Assembly (NCBI GenBank): GCA_028015245.1
Contig: CM051389.1
Coordinates: 61,735-125,734, forward strand
Direction of reading: 5' to 3'
From: Cardamine occulta
Taxonomy: Eukaryota > Streptophyta > Magnoliopsida > Brassicales > Brassicaceae
DNA length: 64,000 nt
Positions 1 to 13,710 of this stretch are shown in pieces. How positions within the stretch are numbered: position 1 is the stretch's first letter; the number at the start of each line of letters is the position of its first letter. The position numbers were made by a program, and so were the translations under genes. The notes beneath the pieces were generated by a model. It was not told the DNA's origin, ran no database searches, and was given only the letters and a program-made list of their open reading frames with translations.

Positions 1-2977
1 AAGTGTTTTAGTGTAGTCAGCGGTGAATGTTTTTACAAAGCTAAAATTTAAAAGAAAAGATGTAGAAACAAATCAAAGTAAAGAAACATGCATTACAGCT
101 TATCCCATAGTTCTTTTAAGTTCCTAAGAATCTCATAGGAGTTTCTAATGGTGAATAAGGGAAAAAAAGCAAGACGACACATATGGAGGGTTAAACAACA
201 CCTATTGATGTGAATTTAGAAGAATCAATGGTTTCATTGATAAAAATTTGGCCATTTTTAAAAAATTTGATTCACCTATAGCCGAGTTCTGATTCTTGGG
301 GATGCAAATAAATGTGAATCAAAGTGTTGGAAGTGTAGTCAAAAGGCGGTGAATGTTTTACAACTGCTTTGAGATGTTCAAGAAGGTGTAAAGCAAATCA
401 AAAGTAAGAAACATAGGCTTACAGCTTATCTGTAGTTCTTTTAGTTCTAAGAATCTCATAAGAACTCCTAATAATTGAATAAGGGCTTTGTAGCAAGGCA
501 GTGACACATATGGGACTAAACAACACCTATTGATGTGAATTTGAAAGAATCAATCGTTTCCTTGATAGAGGTAGGCCATTTCAAGCTGATTCACTATGTT
601 TTGAGTTATGAACCTTGGGATGCAAATAAGAAATTGAATCAAAGAAATTGTTGAAGTGTAGTAAAAAGCGGTGAATATTTACAAGCTGCTTTGAGATGTT
701 CAAGAAAGGTGTAGAAAGCAAATCAAAAGTAGAAAACATGCACATTACTGGCTTATCCCATAGTTTTTTTAGTTCTAAGAATCTGCATGGGAGTTTCTAA
801 TAAGGTGAATAAGGGGCTTTGTAGCAAGGCGACATATGGGAAGCTTAAGCAAAACTGTTGATGTGAATTTAAGAATCAATAGTTTCATTGATAAGAATTA
901 GGCCATTTCAATGATTCACCTATAAACAGAGTTATGAACAGCCGGAGGATTGAAATATGAGTGAATCAAAGTGTTGAGAGATTGTAGTCAAAGAAGCGGT
1001 GAATATTTTACAACTGCTTTGAGATGTTCAGAAAGGTGTAAAACCTGATAAAAGTAAAAGAAACATGCATGTCAGCTTATCTCATAGTTCTTTTAAATTT
1101 CTAAGAATCTCATAAGGTTTAAATAATTTTGAATAAGGGTTTTTGTGGCAAGGCGACACATATGGAGGCTTAAGCAACACCTATTGATCTTCCGAATTTG
1201 AAAAATCAATGGTTTCATTTGATAAGAAATTGTTTATTTTAAAGCTAGTTCACCTATAAACAGAGTTATGAACCTTCAGGATGCAAATAAAAGTGAATCA
1301 AAGTGTTGAAGTGTAGTCAAATGCGGAGATAGTCTACAACTGCTTTGAGATGTACCAAGAAAAGGTGTAGAAGCAATCAAAGTAAGAAACAAGCATTATG
1401 GTTTATCCCATAGTTCTGTTAATTTTGCAGTCTCACTTTGCAGTTTTTAATGAAGTGAATAAGGCGATTTGTAAGCAAGAAGACACATATGGAGGCTTAA
1501 ACAACACCTATTCATGTGAATATGAAGATTAATGGTTTCATTGACAGAATTTAACCCATTTTCAAGATGATTCACTTCTCATTGGGAGTTATGAACTTTA
1601 GGATGCAAATAAGAGTGAATCAAAGTGTTAAGAAATTAGTAGTCAAAAGGTGAGAATATTTTTACAACTGCTTTGAGATCAGAACCTCAAGAAAGGTATG
1701 AAAGCAAATCAATGTAAGAAACATGCATTACAACTTATTTTTGCCAGTTGCCTTTAGTTCTGCAGAATCTCACTTGGGAGTTTCTAATGGTGAATAAGGG
1801 CTTTGTAGCAAGGAAGGCACATATGGAGGCGTAAGCAATTTCTATTGATCTTGTCAATTTGAAGAATCAATGGTTTCATTGAAGTAAAAATTTGAAATAA
1901 CATTTTCAAGCTGATTCACCCATAAACAGAGTTATGAACCTTCAGGATTGCAAATAAGAGTGAATCAAAGTCTGTTAGAAGTGTAGTCAAAGCGGTGAAT
2001 ATTTTACAACTGCTTTGAAAGTTCAAAGAAAGTGTAAAGAAGCAAATCAAAGTAAAAACATGCATTACAGCTTATCCCATAGTTGTTGAACTTTAGTTCT
2101 AAGAATCTCCACTTGAGTTTCTAATTGTGAATAAGGGGCTCTGTAGCGAGCGATGCATATGGAGCTTAGCAACACCAATTGATGTGAATTTGAAGAATCA
2201 ATGGTTTCATTGATAAAAATTTGACATTTTCAAGCTGATTCACCTCATGAACTGAGTTATGAACCTTCAGGATGCAAAGCAAAGGGTAAATTCAAAGTCA
2301 TTGGAAATTTAACCAGTGCAAAGGCGGTGAATGTTTTACAGCTGCTTTGAGATGTTCAAGAAAGGTGTAAGAAGCAAATCAAAGTAAGAAGCTTGTCATT
2401 ACAACATTTTTTTTAGTTCTTTTGGATTCCTAAGAATCTTATAGGGGTTTCTAATGGTGACTAAGAGCATTGTAAGGCAAGACAGCACGTATGGAGGCTT
2501 AAGCAGCCGCTATTGATGTGAATTTTTAGATCTAATGGTTTTCATTGATAAGAATCTTCCCATTCTCAAGCTGATTCACCTACTCGCCAGAGTTATAGAC
2601 CTTAGGGATGCGAATAAGAGTGAATCAAGAAGTGTTAAGAAAGTGTAGTCAAAGCGGTGAATATTTTCCTTCTACTTTTAGGAATGTTCAAGAAAGGTGT
2701 AGAAGCAAATCAAGGTGAGAAACATGCATTACAACTTATCACTAGTTCTTTTAGTTCTAGAATCTCATAGGGAGTTTCTAATGGTGAATAAGGGGCTTTG
2801 TAGCAAGGCGACAAATATGGAGAGGCAAAGCAGCCTATTGATGTGAATTTAGAAAAAATCAATGGTTTCATAGATAAAATTTAGCCACTTTCGAGCTGAT
2901 TCGCCAATAAAAGAGTTAGGAACCTTCGGGATCCAAATAAAAGTGAATCGAAGTGTTGGAAGTGTAATCAGAAGGTG

Positions 2978-3230
2978 AATCTCTTACAACTGCTTTCAGA
3001 TGTACAAGAAAGGTGTAAAGCAAATCAAAGTAAGAAACAAAGCATTATGTTCAAACTATCCCATGGGTTCCATTAATTTTACAGGAATCTGCCATAGGAG
3101 TTTCCAATGGTGGAATAAGAAGCGTTGTATGAAAGGCGAACACATATGGAGGAAGCAACACCTATTGATGTGAATATGGAAGAATCAATGGTTTCATTGA
3201 CAAAAATTTAACCATTTCCAAGATGGGAGT
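2978..3230 (+). repeat. Type E variant block
   Basis: A linked set of unusual variants: gaatctcttac, ctttcagatgtacaag, an aagcattatg landmark, gcgttgtatg, aatatgg and attgacaaaaatttaacc, instead of gaatattttac, ctttgagatgttcaag, catgcattac, gctttgtagc, aatttg and attgataagaatttggcc. The same set recurs at 6100, 8381 and 11673, so it is a real subfamily and not read error. Confidence 0.7.
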
Positions 3231-5519
3231 TCACCTATAAGGAGATTTATGAACCTTTAGGATGCAAATAAGGGAGTGAAGTCAAGGAGTGCAGAAGTGT
3301 AGTCGAAAGGCGGTGAATATTTTGCAAGCTGCTTTGAGGATGTTCCAGAAAGGTTCTAGAAGCAAATCAAAATGAAAACCAAGCATTTACAGCTTATCCT
3401 ATAGTTCTCTGTTGGTTCACCAGGAATCTCATAGGAGTTTCCTAATGAGTAGAATAAGAGCGTTGTAGCAAGGCGACATTATGGAGGCTTAGCATTACAC
3501 CTATTGATGTGAATATAAAGAATCGATGGTTTCATTGACAAGAATTTGGCCATTTTTAAGCTAGTTCACCTATATTCTGAGTTATGAAACTTCAGGAGGC
3601 AAATAAGAGTGAATCGAAGTGTTGAGGTGTGAGTCAAAGGCCGTGAATGTCTTACAAGCTGCTTTGAGAATATACAAGAAAAGGTGTAGAAGCAAATCAA
3701 AGTAAAAGCAAATTACAGCTTATCCATAGTTCATATTTAGTTCTGAGAATCTCATAAGAGGTTCTAATAGTGAATGAGGGGCTTTGTAGCAAGAAGACAC
3801 ATATGGAGACTGAAGCAACACCTATTGATGTGAATATGAAGAATCGAGGGTTTCATTAGAATAAGAATTTGAGCATTTTTGAAGCTGAGTTCACCTATAA
3901 AACAGAGTTATAAACCTTTAGGATGCAAATAAGAGTGAATCAAAGTGTTGAAATATGTAATCAATAGCGGATGAATATTTTACAAGCTGCTTGCTTGGAA
4001 ATGTTCAAGAAAGGTGTAGAAGCAAATCAAAGTAAAAAAACTTGTCATTACAACTGACTCCCGTGTGTTCTTTTAGTTCCTAAGAATCTCATAGGAGTTC
4101 CATAATGGTGAATGAGGGGCTTTGTAGCAAGGCTGACACATATGGGCTGAAACAAAACCTATTGATGTGAATTTGGAAAAAGAATCAATGGTTTCATTGA
4201 TAAGAATTTGGCCATTTGCAAGCAGAGTTCACGCTATAAACAGAGTTATGAGCGTTCGGGATGCAAATAAGAGTGGATCAAAGTGTTGAGAATGTAGTCA
4301 AAGCGGTGAATCTCTTACAACTGCTTTGAGATGTTCAAGAAAGGTGTGGAAGCAAATCAAAGTAAAAAGCAAGCATTACAGCTTTATCCCCTGATGACTG
4401 TTTAAAGTTGCTAGGAATCTCATAGGAGTTTCCAATGGTGAATAAGGGGCGTTGTGGCAAGGCGACACGTATGGAAGCCTAAGCAACACCTTGTGATGAG
4501 AATATGAAGAATCAATGGTTTCGTTGACAAGAATTGAACCATTCAGAAGAGGGTTCACCTATGAACATGAGTTATGAACCGCTTAGGATGCAAATAAGAG
4601 TGAATCGAAGTGCTGGAAGTGTAGTCCAAAGAAGCGGTAAATATTCTACAACTGCATTTTGAGATGTTGAAAGGTGTAGAAGCAAATCAAAGTGAAACAT
4701 GCATTATAACTTGTTATTAGTTCTTTTAGTTCTAAGAATCTCATAGGAGTTTCTAATAGTGAATAGGGGCTTTATAGTGAGGCGACACGTATGGAGCTGA
4801 AACAACACCTATTGATGTGAATTTGAAGAATCGATGGTTTCAGTGATAAGAATGTGCCATTTGCAAGCTGATTCACTTCCTCATGAGTTATGAACCTTGA
4901 GGCTGCAAGTAAGAGTGAATCAAAGTGTTAAAGGTGTAGTGGAAAGCGGTAAATATTTTACATTTGCTTTGAGATGTTCAAGAAAAGATGTAAAAGCAGA
5001 GTCAAAGTAGAAGAAATGCAGTCTGACTTATCCATAATTGTTTTAGTTCTAAGAATCTCGTAGGGAGTTTCTAATGGTGAATAAGGGCTTCGTAGTAAGG
5101 CGACACATATGGAGGCTTAAAGCGACCTGATGATGTGAATTTGAAGAATCAATGGTTTCATTGATAAGAATTTAGCCAGGCTCAGAAGGTGATTCACCTA
5201 TAAACAGAGTTATGAACCTTGAGTTCTGTAAATAAGAGTGGTCGAGGAGTGTTGAAGTGCTAATCAAAAGAGGGGTGAATATTTTACCAGTTGCTGCTTT
5301 GAGGTGTTCAAGAAAGGTGTAGAAGCAAATCAAAGTAAGAAACATGCATTACAGACTTATCCATGGTTCGCGGAGTTCTGAGAATCTCATGGGAGGTTTC
5401 TAATGGTGAATAGGGGGCTTTGTAGCAAGGCGACACGTATGGAAGCTTAAGCAACACCTATTGATGTGGATTGGAAGAATGAATGGTTTTCATTGACAAG
5501 AATGTAGCCATTTCAAGCT

Positions 5520-5691
5520 GATTCCCCTATATAGCGAGTTGAACGGGAGCAAAGAAAGTTAGAAAGTAGTCAAAGAAATCATTTTGTTTGAAGCAGGGGT
5601 TTCAAAAAAAAAAAGAGGCATTTATATGGAAAATCTATTGATGTAATTTGAAGAATGTGGTTTCATTGATAGAGGTGGCCATTTTCAAGCT
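5520..5691 (+). repeat. Truncated monomer (172 bp)
   Basis: Measured between successive gattcacc-type landmarks, this unit is 172 bp rather than about 320. The middle of the monomer, from the tgctttgag region to past ggggctttgtag, is missing or replaced by a degenerate stretch containing an A run (about 5604-5614). It could be a real deletion or a local assembly fault in this noisy part. Confidence 0.7.
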
Positions 5692-6099
5692 GATTCACCA
5701 AAATAAAATAGAGTTATGAACCTTGGGGATGCAAATAAGAGTGAATGAAAGTGTTGAAGTGTAGTCAAAGGGCGGTGAAGATGTTACCACTGCCTTTGAG
5801 ATGTTCAAGAAAGGTGAAAACAAATCAAAGTAAGGAACATGCATTACAGCTTGTCCTCTAGTTTTTTTTAGTTCTAAGAATCTCATAGGGAGTTCTGATA
5901 AATGAATAAGGGCTTTGTAGCAAGGCGATTTATATGGAAGCCATGACACCTAATGATAAAAATTGAGAAGAATCGATGGTTTAAGGATATAAAAATTTGG
6001 CCATTTTCAAGCTGATTCACCCTATAAGCAGAGTTATGAACCTTCAAGAGTGCGAATAAGAGTGAATCAAAGTGTTAGAAGTGTTAGTTGAAAGTTGGT

Positions 6100-6340
6100 G
6101 AATCTCCTACAAGCTGCTTTCAGGATGTACAAGAAAGGTGTTAAAAAACAAATCAAAGTAAGAAACAAGCATTATAAGCTTTATCCCATGGTTCTGTTAA
6201 GTTCTAGGAATCTATAGGAGTTTCTAATGGTGAATCAGGGGCGTTGTAGCAAGGGGACACGTATGGAGGCCAAGCAACACCTAACGATGTGACTAAAGGA
6301 AGAATCAATGGTTTCATTGACAAGAATTTAAACCATTTCC
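6100..6340 (+). repeat. Type E variant block
   Basis: Shows aatctcctac, tttcaggatgtacaag, aacaagcattata, ggttctgttaag, gcgttgtagcaag and attgacaagaatttaaacc in one unit, over noisy background. Matches the blocks at 2978 and 8381. Confidence 0.7.
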
Positions 6341-8380
6341 AAGCTGATTCACCTATAAGCAGAGTTATGAACCTTTAGAGATGCACGAAATAAGAAGTGG
6401 AATCAAAGTGTTAAAAGTGTAATCAAAGGCGGTGGAATGTTTACCATTTAAAGGTTTTGAGATGTTCAAGAAAGGTGTAGAAGCAAATCAAAGTAAAGAA
6501 GCATGCATTCTGAAACATCGCATAGTTCTTTTAGTTCTAAGAATCTCATAGGAGTTTCTAATGGTGAATAAGGGGCTTTGTAGCAAGGCGACACGTATGG
6601 AGGGTTAGACAACAGCTGTTGATGTGAATTTGGAAGAATCGATGGTTTCATTGATAAGAATGTGGCCATTTGCAAGCGGGATTCACCTATAAGCATGAGT
6701 TATGAACCGTGAGGATGCAAATAAGATTGAATCAAAGGTGTTAAAGTGTAGTCAAAGGCGGTGAATATTTTAGACTTCTTTGGGATGTTCAAGAAAAGTG
6801 TAAGAAACAAATCAAAATGAGAAACATGCATTACCAACTTATCCTATAGTTCTTTATCGGTTCTAAGAATCTCATAGGAGTTTCTAATGGTGAATAAGGG
6901 CTTTGTAACAAGGCGACACATATGGAGGCTTAAGCGGCGTCTATTGATGTAAATTTGAAGAATCAATGGTTTCATTGTGATAAGAGGGAGGCCATTTTCA
7001 AGCTGATTCACCTATAAACAGAGTTATGGGACCTTCACGATGCAAATGAGAGTGAATCAAAGTGTTGAAGTGTAGTCAAGGGCGATGAGTATTTTACCAC
7101 CTGCTTTGAGATGTTCAAGAAAGGTGTAGAAGCAAATCAAAGTAAGAAACATGCATTACAACTTATCCCATAGTTCTTTTTTTTTAGTTCTAAGAATCTC
7201 ATAGGAGTTTCTAATGGTGAATAGGGGCTTTGAAGCAAGAGCGACACATATGGAAGATCAACGTTACGTCTAATGATGTGAATTTGAAGAATCAATGGTT
7301 TCATTGATAAGAATGGGGCCATTTTCAAGCTGATTCACCTATAAACAGAGTTATGGACCTGCCGGATGCAAATAAGGAGTGAATCAAAGTGTTGAGAGTG
7401 TAGTCAAAGGCGGTAGATATTTTACCACTGCTTTGAGATGTTCAAGAAAGGTGTAAAGAAAGCAAATCAAAGTAAAAGCATGCATTACAACTTATCCACA
7501 GTTCTTTTGGTTCTAAGAAATCTCATAGGGGTTTCTAATGGGGAATAAGGGGCTTTGTAGCAAGGCGACACATATGGAGGGGTAAGCGACGCCTAATGAT
7601 GTGAATTTGAAGAATCAATGGTTTCATTGATAAAAATTTGGCCATTTTCAAGCTGATTCACCTATAACATGAGTTATGGACCCCGATGATGCAAATAAAG
7701 GTAGACCAAAGGTGTTGAAGTGTAGTCAAAAGCGCCGTGAATATTTTACAACTGCTTTGAGATGTTCGAGAAAGGTGTAGAAACAAATCAGAAGTAATGA
7801 AACATGCATTACAACTTATCCTATAGGTCTTTTTAGTTCTAAGAATCTTACAGGAGTTTCAAACGGTGAATAGGGGGTTTTGTAGCAAGGCGACACGTAT
7901 GGAGGCTTAAACAACACCTAATGATGTGAATTTGAAGAATCAATGGTTTCATTGATAAGAATGTGGCCATTTTCAAGCTGATTCACCTATAAAGAGAGTT
8001 ATGAACCTTGAGGATGCAAATAAGAGTGGGTCAAAGTGTTAGAAGTGAAGTAAAAGGCGGTGAATATCTTTACAACTGCTTTCAGATGTACAAGAAGGGT
8101 CTAGAAGCAAATCAAAGAAAGAAACATGCATTACAACTTATCCCATAGTGCTGTTAGTTCTCAGGATCTCCTAGGAGTTTCTAATGGTGAATAAGGGCTT
8201 TGTAGCAAAGGCGACATATGGAAGTAGCGGCGATCTATTGATGTGAATTTAGAATCAATGGTTTCATTGATAAGATTTAGCCATTTTCAAGCTGATTCAC
8301 CAATAAAATAGAGTTATGAACAGCCGAGGATGCAAATAAGAAATTGAATCAAAGTGTTGAAGTGTAGTCAAAAGGCGGTG

Positions 8381-8619
8381 AATCTCTTACAAGCGCTTTG
8401 AGATGTACAAGAAAAGGTGGCAAAGCAAATCAAAAGTAAGAAACAAGCATTATAGTTTATCCAATAGTTACATTAATTTTAGGAATCTCATAGGAGTTTC
8501 TAATAGTGAATAAGGAATTGCAGCAGAAGACACATATGGAGCTTAAACAACACCTATTCGTAGCGAATATGAAGAATCAATGGTTTTATTGACAAACTTT
8601 AACATTTTTAAGATGAATT
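8381..8619 (+). repeat. Type E variant block
   Basis: Shows aatctcttac, gagatgtacaag, aacaagcattatag, gttacattaattttagg, agaagacacatatgg, aatatgaag and attgacaaactttaac. Shares the linked markers of the other E blocks. Confidence 0.7.
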
Positions 8620-11600
8620 TACCTATAAGCGGAGTTATGAACCTTTAGGATGCAAATAAGAGTGAATCAAAGTGCTGAAGTGCAGGTAAAAGAAGGTGAA
8701 TATTTTTGTTCTTCTTTGAGATGTTTAAGAAAGGTGTAGAAGCAAATCAAAGTAAGAAAACATGCATTACAACTTTTCACTTTTTTAGTTCTTTTAGTCT
8801 CTGAGTAATCTCATAGGAGTTTCTAATGGCGACTAAGGGGCTTTGTAGCAAGCGACACATATGGAGGCAAAAAACACCTATTGATGTGAATTTGAAGAAT
8901 CAATGGTTTTCCATTGATAAGAAATGTGGCCATTTTCAAGCTGATTCCACCTATAAAAACAGAAAGGCGAACCTTGAGGATGCAAATAAGAGTGAATCAA
9001 AGTGTTGGAAGTGTAGTCAAAAGCGGTGAATATTTTACAACTGCTTCGAGATGTTCAAAAAAGGTGTAGAAGCAAATCAAAGTAAGAAACATGCATTACA
9101 GCCAATCCCATAGTTCTTTTAGTTCTAAGCAGTCTCTATAGGTGTTACTAATGGTGACCAAGGGGCTCCAAAGCAAGGCGACACATATGGAGGCTTAAAC
9201 AACACTCATTGATGTGAATTTGAAGAATCAATGTGGTTTTTCATTGATAAGAGGTTGGCCATTTTTGAAGCTGATTCACCTACAAATAGAGTTATGAACC
9301 TTCAAAGATGCAAATAAGTGAATCAAAGTGTTGAAGTGTATGTGTCAAAAGGCGGTGAATATTTTACAACTGCTTGAGATGTTCAAGAAAGGTGGGAGAA
9401 GCAAATCAAAAGTAAGAGACATGCATTCACACCTATCCCTAGTTTTATAGTTCTAAGAATCTTGAGTAGGAGTTTCTAATGGTGACTAAGGGCTTTGTAA
9501 AGACGGCGACACATATGGCGCTTTAAACAATACCTATTGATGTGAATTTGAAGAATCAATGGTTTCATTGATAAGAATGTGGGCCATTTTCAAGCTGATT
9601 CACCTTATAAACGGAGTTATGAACAGGCAGAATACCAATAAGAGTGAATCGAGGTGTTGAAGTGTAGACAGAGCGGTGAATATTTTACACCTCGCCTTGA
9701 GATGTGTCAAAAAAGGTGTAAAGAAAATCAAAGTAAGAAACAAGCATTACAGTTTATCCCATAGTTGTTTTGAGTTTTAGGAATCGATAGGAGTTTCTAA
9801 TGGTGAACAAGGGGTTTGTGGCAAGAAGACAAACATGGGTGGAGGCTTTAAAGCAACACCTATTCATGTGAATTTGAAGAATCAATGATCTTAATTGACA
9901 AGAATTTGGCCATTTTCAAGATGATTCACCTATAAACAGAGTTATGAACCTTTAAGATGCACATAAGAGTGAATCAAAGTCATGAAGTGTAGTCAAAAGG
10001 AAGGTGAATATTTTACAATCGCTTTGAGATGTTGCTAAGAAAGGTGTAGAAGCAAATCAAAAGTAAAAACATGCATAGCACAGCTTATCCCATAGTTCTT
10101 TTAGGTTCTAAGAATCTCATAAGAGGTTTCTAATGGTGAACAAGGGGCTTTGTAGCAAGACGGTTACATATGGAGGCTAAGCCAACAACACCTATTGATG
10201 TGAATTTGAAGAATCAATGGTTTCATTGGATAAGGAATTTGGCCATTTTCAAGCTGGATTCACCTATAAACAGAGTTATGAACCTTGAGGATGCAAATAA
10301 AAGTGGATCAAAGTGTTGAAGTGTAGTCAAAGGCTTTGAATATTTTACAGCTGCATTGAGATGTTCAAGAAAGGTGTAGAAGCAAATCAAAGTAAGAAAC
10401 ATGCATTACAACTTATCCTTAGTTGTTTTAGTTCTAAAGAATCTCATAGAGTTTCTAATGGTGACTAAGGGCTTTAGTAAGCAAGACGCCACATATGGAG
10501 GCTTAAGAAAGCAAAGCACCTATTGATGTGGAATTTGAAGAATCAATGGTTTCATTGATAAGAATGTGGCCATTTTCAAGCTGGGATTCAACTATAAAAA
10601 CAGAAGTATGAACCTTCGGGATGCAAATAAGAATGAATCAAAGTGATGAAGTGTAGTCAAAGGCGGTGAATATTTCTTACAACTGCTTGAGATGTTCCAA
10701 GAAAGGTGTGGAGAGCAAATCAAAGTAAGAAAACATGCATTACAACTTATTCCTTTAGTTCTTTTTAGGTTCTAAGAATCTTATAAGAGTTTCAATGGTG
10801 ATATAGGGGCTTTTGTAGCAAGGCGGCACATATGGAGGCCTTAAACAACACCTATTGATGTGAATTTGAAGAATCAATGGTTTCATTGATAAGAATGTTG
10901 CCATATTCAAGCTGCATTCACCTATAAACGAGATTATGAACCTTGAGGATGCAAATAAAAGTGAATCAAAGTGTCAAAAAATATAGTCAAAGGCGGTGAA
11001 TATTTTACAACTGCTTGGAGATGTTCAAAAAAAAGGTGTAGAAGCAAATCAAAGTAAGAAATATGCATCATACTGAAGGCTTATTTTGTAGTTCTTTTAG
11101 TTCTAAGAATCTCATAGGAGGGTTTCTAATGGTGACCAAGGGCTTTGCCAGCAAAGCGACTTTATACTACAGGAGGCAACCTAAACAACACCTATTGATG
11201 TGAATTTGTAAGAATCAATGGTTTCATTGATAAAGCACGTGGCCATTTTTCAAGCTGATTTCACCTATAAAAATAAGAGTTATGAACCTTCAGGATGCAA
11301 ATAAGAATGAATCAAAGTGTTGGGAAGTGTAGTCAAGGAAGCGGTGAATATTTTTACAACTGCTTTGAGATGTTCAAGAAAGGTGTAAAGCAAATCAAAG
11401 TAAGAAACATGCATTTACCACTTATCCATAGTTCTTTTAGTTCTAAGAATCACATGGGAGTTTCTAATGGTGAATAAGGGCTTTGTAGCAAGGCGCACGA
11501 CATATGGGAGGCTAAACAACACCTATTGATGTCAATTTAAAGAATCAATGGTTTACAAAGAATAAGAATTTGGCCGGTTTTCAAGCTGATTCACTTTATA

Positions 11601-11672
11601 AACTGAAAGTTATGAACCTTGAAGATGCAAATAAGAGTGAATCAAAGTGTTGAAGTGTAGTCCAAAGGCAGT

Positions 11673-11825
11673 GAATCTCTTACAACTGCTTTCAGATGTA
11701 CAAGAAAGGTGGTAGAAGCAAATCAAAGTAAGAAAATGCATTATAGCTTATCCCATAGTTCCATTAGGTTTAAGATCTCATAAGAGTTTCTAATGGTGAA
11801 TGAAGGGCGTTGTAGCAAGAAGACA
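11673..11825 (+). repeat. Type E variant block (partial)
   Basis: Shows gaatctcttac, ctttcagatgtacaag, gcattatagc, gttccattagg, gcgttgtagcaag and agaagac. It then continues with an unusual stretch (tagaggttaatttg) not seen in other units. Confidence 0.65.
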
Positions 11826-13049
11826 CAAATGGAGGCTCAAACAGCACCTATAGAGGTTAATTTGAAGAATTATCGGTTTCATCTAAAACAATATGGCCAT
11901 TTTCACGCTTATTCACCTATAAACAGAGTTGTGAACCTTTAGGATGCAAATAAGAGTGAATCAAAGTCTGGAAGTGTAGTAAAGAGGTGAATATTTTACA
12001 ACAGCTTTGAGATGTTCAAAAAGGTGTAAAAGAAATCAAAGTAAAAACATGCATTACAACTTATCTTTAGTTCTTCTTAGTTTCTAAGAATCTCATAGGA
12101 GTTTCTAGTGGTGAATAAGGGGCGTTGTAGCAAGACGACACATATGGAGGTTTAAACAACACCTATTGATGTGAATTTAAGAATCAATGGTTTCATTGAT
12201 AACAATGTGCCCCTTTTCAAGCTGATTCACCTATAAACAGAGTTATGAACCTTGAGGGATGCAAATAAGAGGTGAATCAAAGTGTTGAAGTGTAGTCAAA
12301 AGCGTGAATATTTTTACTACTTTGAGATGTTAAAGAAAGGTGAAAGCAAATCAAAGTAAGAAACATGCATTACATCTTATTCTATAGTTCTTTTAGTTCT
12401 AAGAATCTCCATAGGAGTTTCTAATGGTGAATAAGGAGCTTTGTAGCAAGACGGCACATATGGAGGCTTAAAGCAACACCTATTGATGTGAATTTGAAGA
12501 ATCAATGGTTTCATTGATAAGAATTTGGCCATTTGCAATCGATTCACCTATAAAAAGAGTTATGAACTACCAGGATGCAAATAAGAGTGAATCAAAGTGT
12601 TGGAGAGTGTAGTCAATGTATGGTGAATATCTTTTTACACCCATTTGCTTGGAGATGTTCAAGAGGAAGGTGTAGAAGCAAATCAAAGTAAAAACATGCA
12701 TTACAACTTATCCATAGTTCTTTTAGTTCTAAGAATCTCATAGGGAGTTTCAATGGTGAATAAGGGGCTTTGTAGCAAGGCGACACATATGGAGGCTTAA
12801 ACAACACCTGGTGATGTGAATTTGAAGAATCAATGGTTTCTATTGATAAAGAATTTGGCCATTTTCAAGCTGATTCACTCTATAAACGAGTTATGAACCT
12901 TGGGGATGCAAATAAGAGTGAATCAAAGTGTTGAAGTGTGGAATCAAAGGCGGTGAATATTTTACAACTGCTTTGAGATGTTCAAGAAAGGTGTAGAAGC
13001 AAATCAAAGTAAGAAACATGCATTACAACTTATTTTTAGTTCTTTTAGT

Positions 13050-13110
13050 TATTTGAATGTCATAAAAGTTTCTAATGGTGAATTTGGGAGTTGTAGCAAG
13101 AAGACACATA
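13050..13110 (+). repeat. Type D-like patch in the main array
   Basis: Reads ttatttgaatgtcat, then ggtgaatttgggagttg and tagcaagaagac. These are the hallmarks of the diverged subfamily beyond the gap (63680-63740) and are unlike the A or B types. Confidence 0.75.
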
Positions 13111-13669
13111 TGGAGGCTGAAACAACACCTATTGATGTGAATTTGAGGAATCAATGGTTTCATTGATAAGGATTTGGCCATTTTCAAGCTGATTCACCTA
13201 TAAACGGGAGTTGTGAACCTTAAGGATGCAAATAAGAGTGAATCAAAGTGATAAAGTGTAGTTACAGGTGAATATTTTACAAGCTGCTTTGAGATGTTCA
13301 AGAAAGGGTGTAGGAAGCAAATCAGAAGTAAAAACATGCATTACAGCTTATCCTATAGTTTTTAGTTCTAAGAATCTCATAGGAGTTTCTAATGGTGAAT
13401 AAGGGGCTTTGTAGCAAGGCGACACATATGGAGGCTTAACAACACCTATTGATGTGAATTTGAAGAATCAATGGTTTCATTGATAAGAATTTGTCATTTT
13501 CAAGCTGAATTCACCCTATAAATAGAGTTATGAACCTTCAGGATGCAAATAAGAGTGAATCAAAAGTGTTGAAGTGTAGTCAAAGGCGGTGAATATTTAA
13601 AGCTGCTTTGAGATGTTCAAGAAAGGTGTAAACAAATCAAAGTAAGAAACATGCATTACAACTTATCCA

Positions 13670-13710
13670 TTAAAAGTAAAAAAAAAAAATTTTGTAAAAA
13701 AAATCTTTTG
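13670..13710. other. A-rich insertion in one monomer
   Basis: In the unit 13650-13995 (346 bp), the short variable stretch between cttatcc and gtctaagaatc is replaced by about 40 bases of A- and T-runs, a net gain of roughly 28 bp. Both flanks continue as normal satellite, and I see no target-site duplication. It could be a homopolymer-related consensus artefact or a small poly-A-like insertion. Confidence 0.6.

Noticed and set aside
4376..12807. Minus-strand open frames of 60-84 codons at 4376-4558, 5695-5949, 6466-6696, 7137-7328 and 12613-12807 whose products share a conserved-looking stretch
   Set aside because: The shared stretch is the reverse complement of the monomer region from the tagttcttttagttctaag landmark to acacatatggagg. 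Similarity comes from the repeat, not from protein conservation. The frames exist only where chance indels remove stops.
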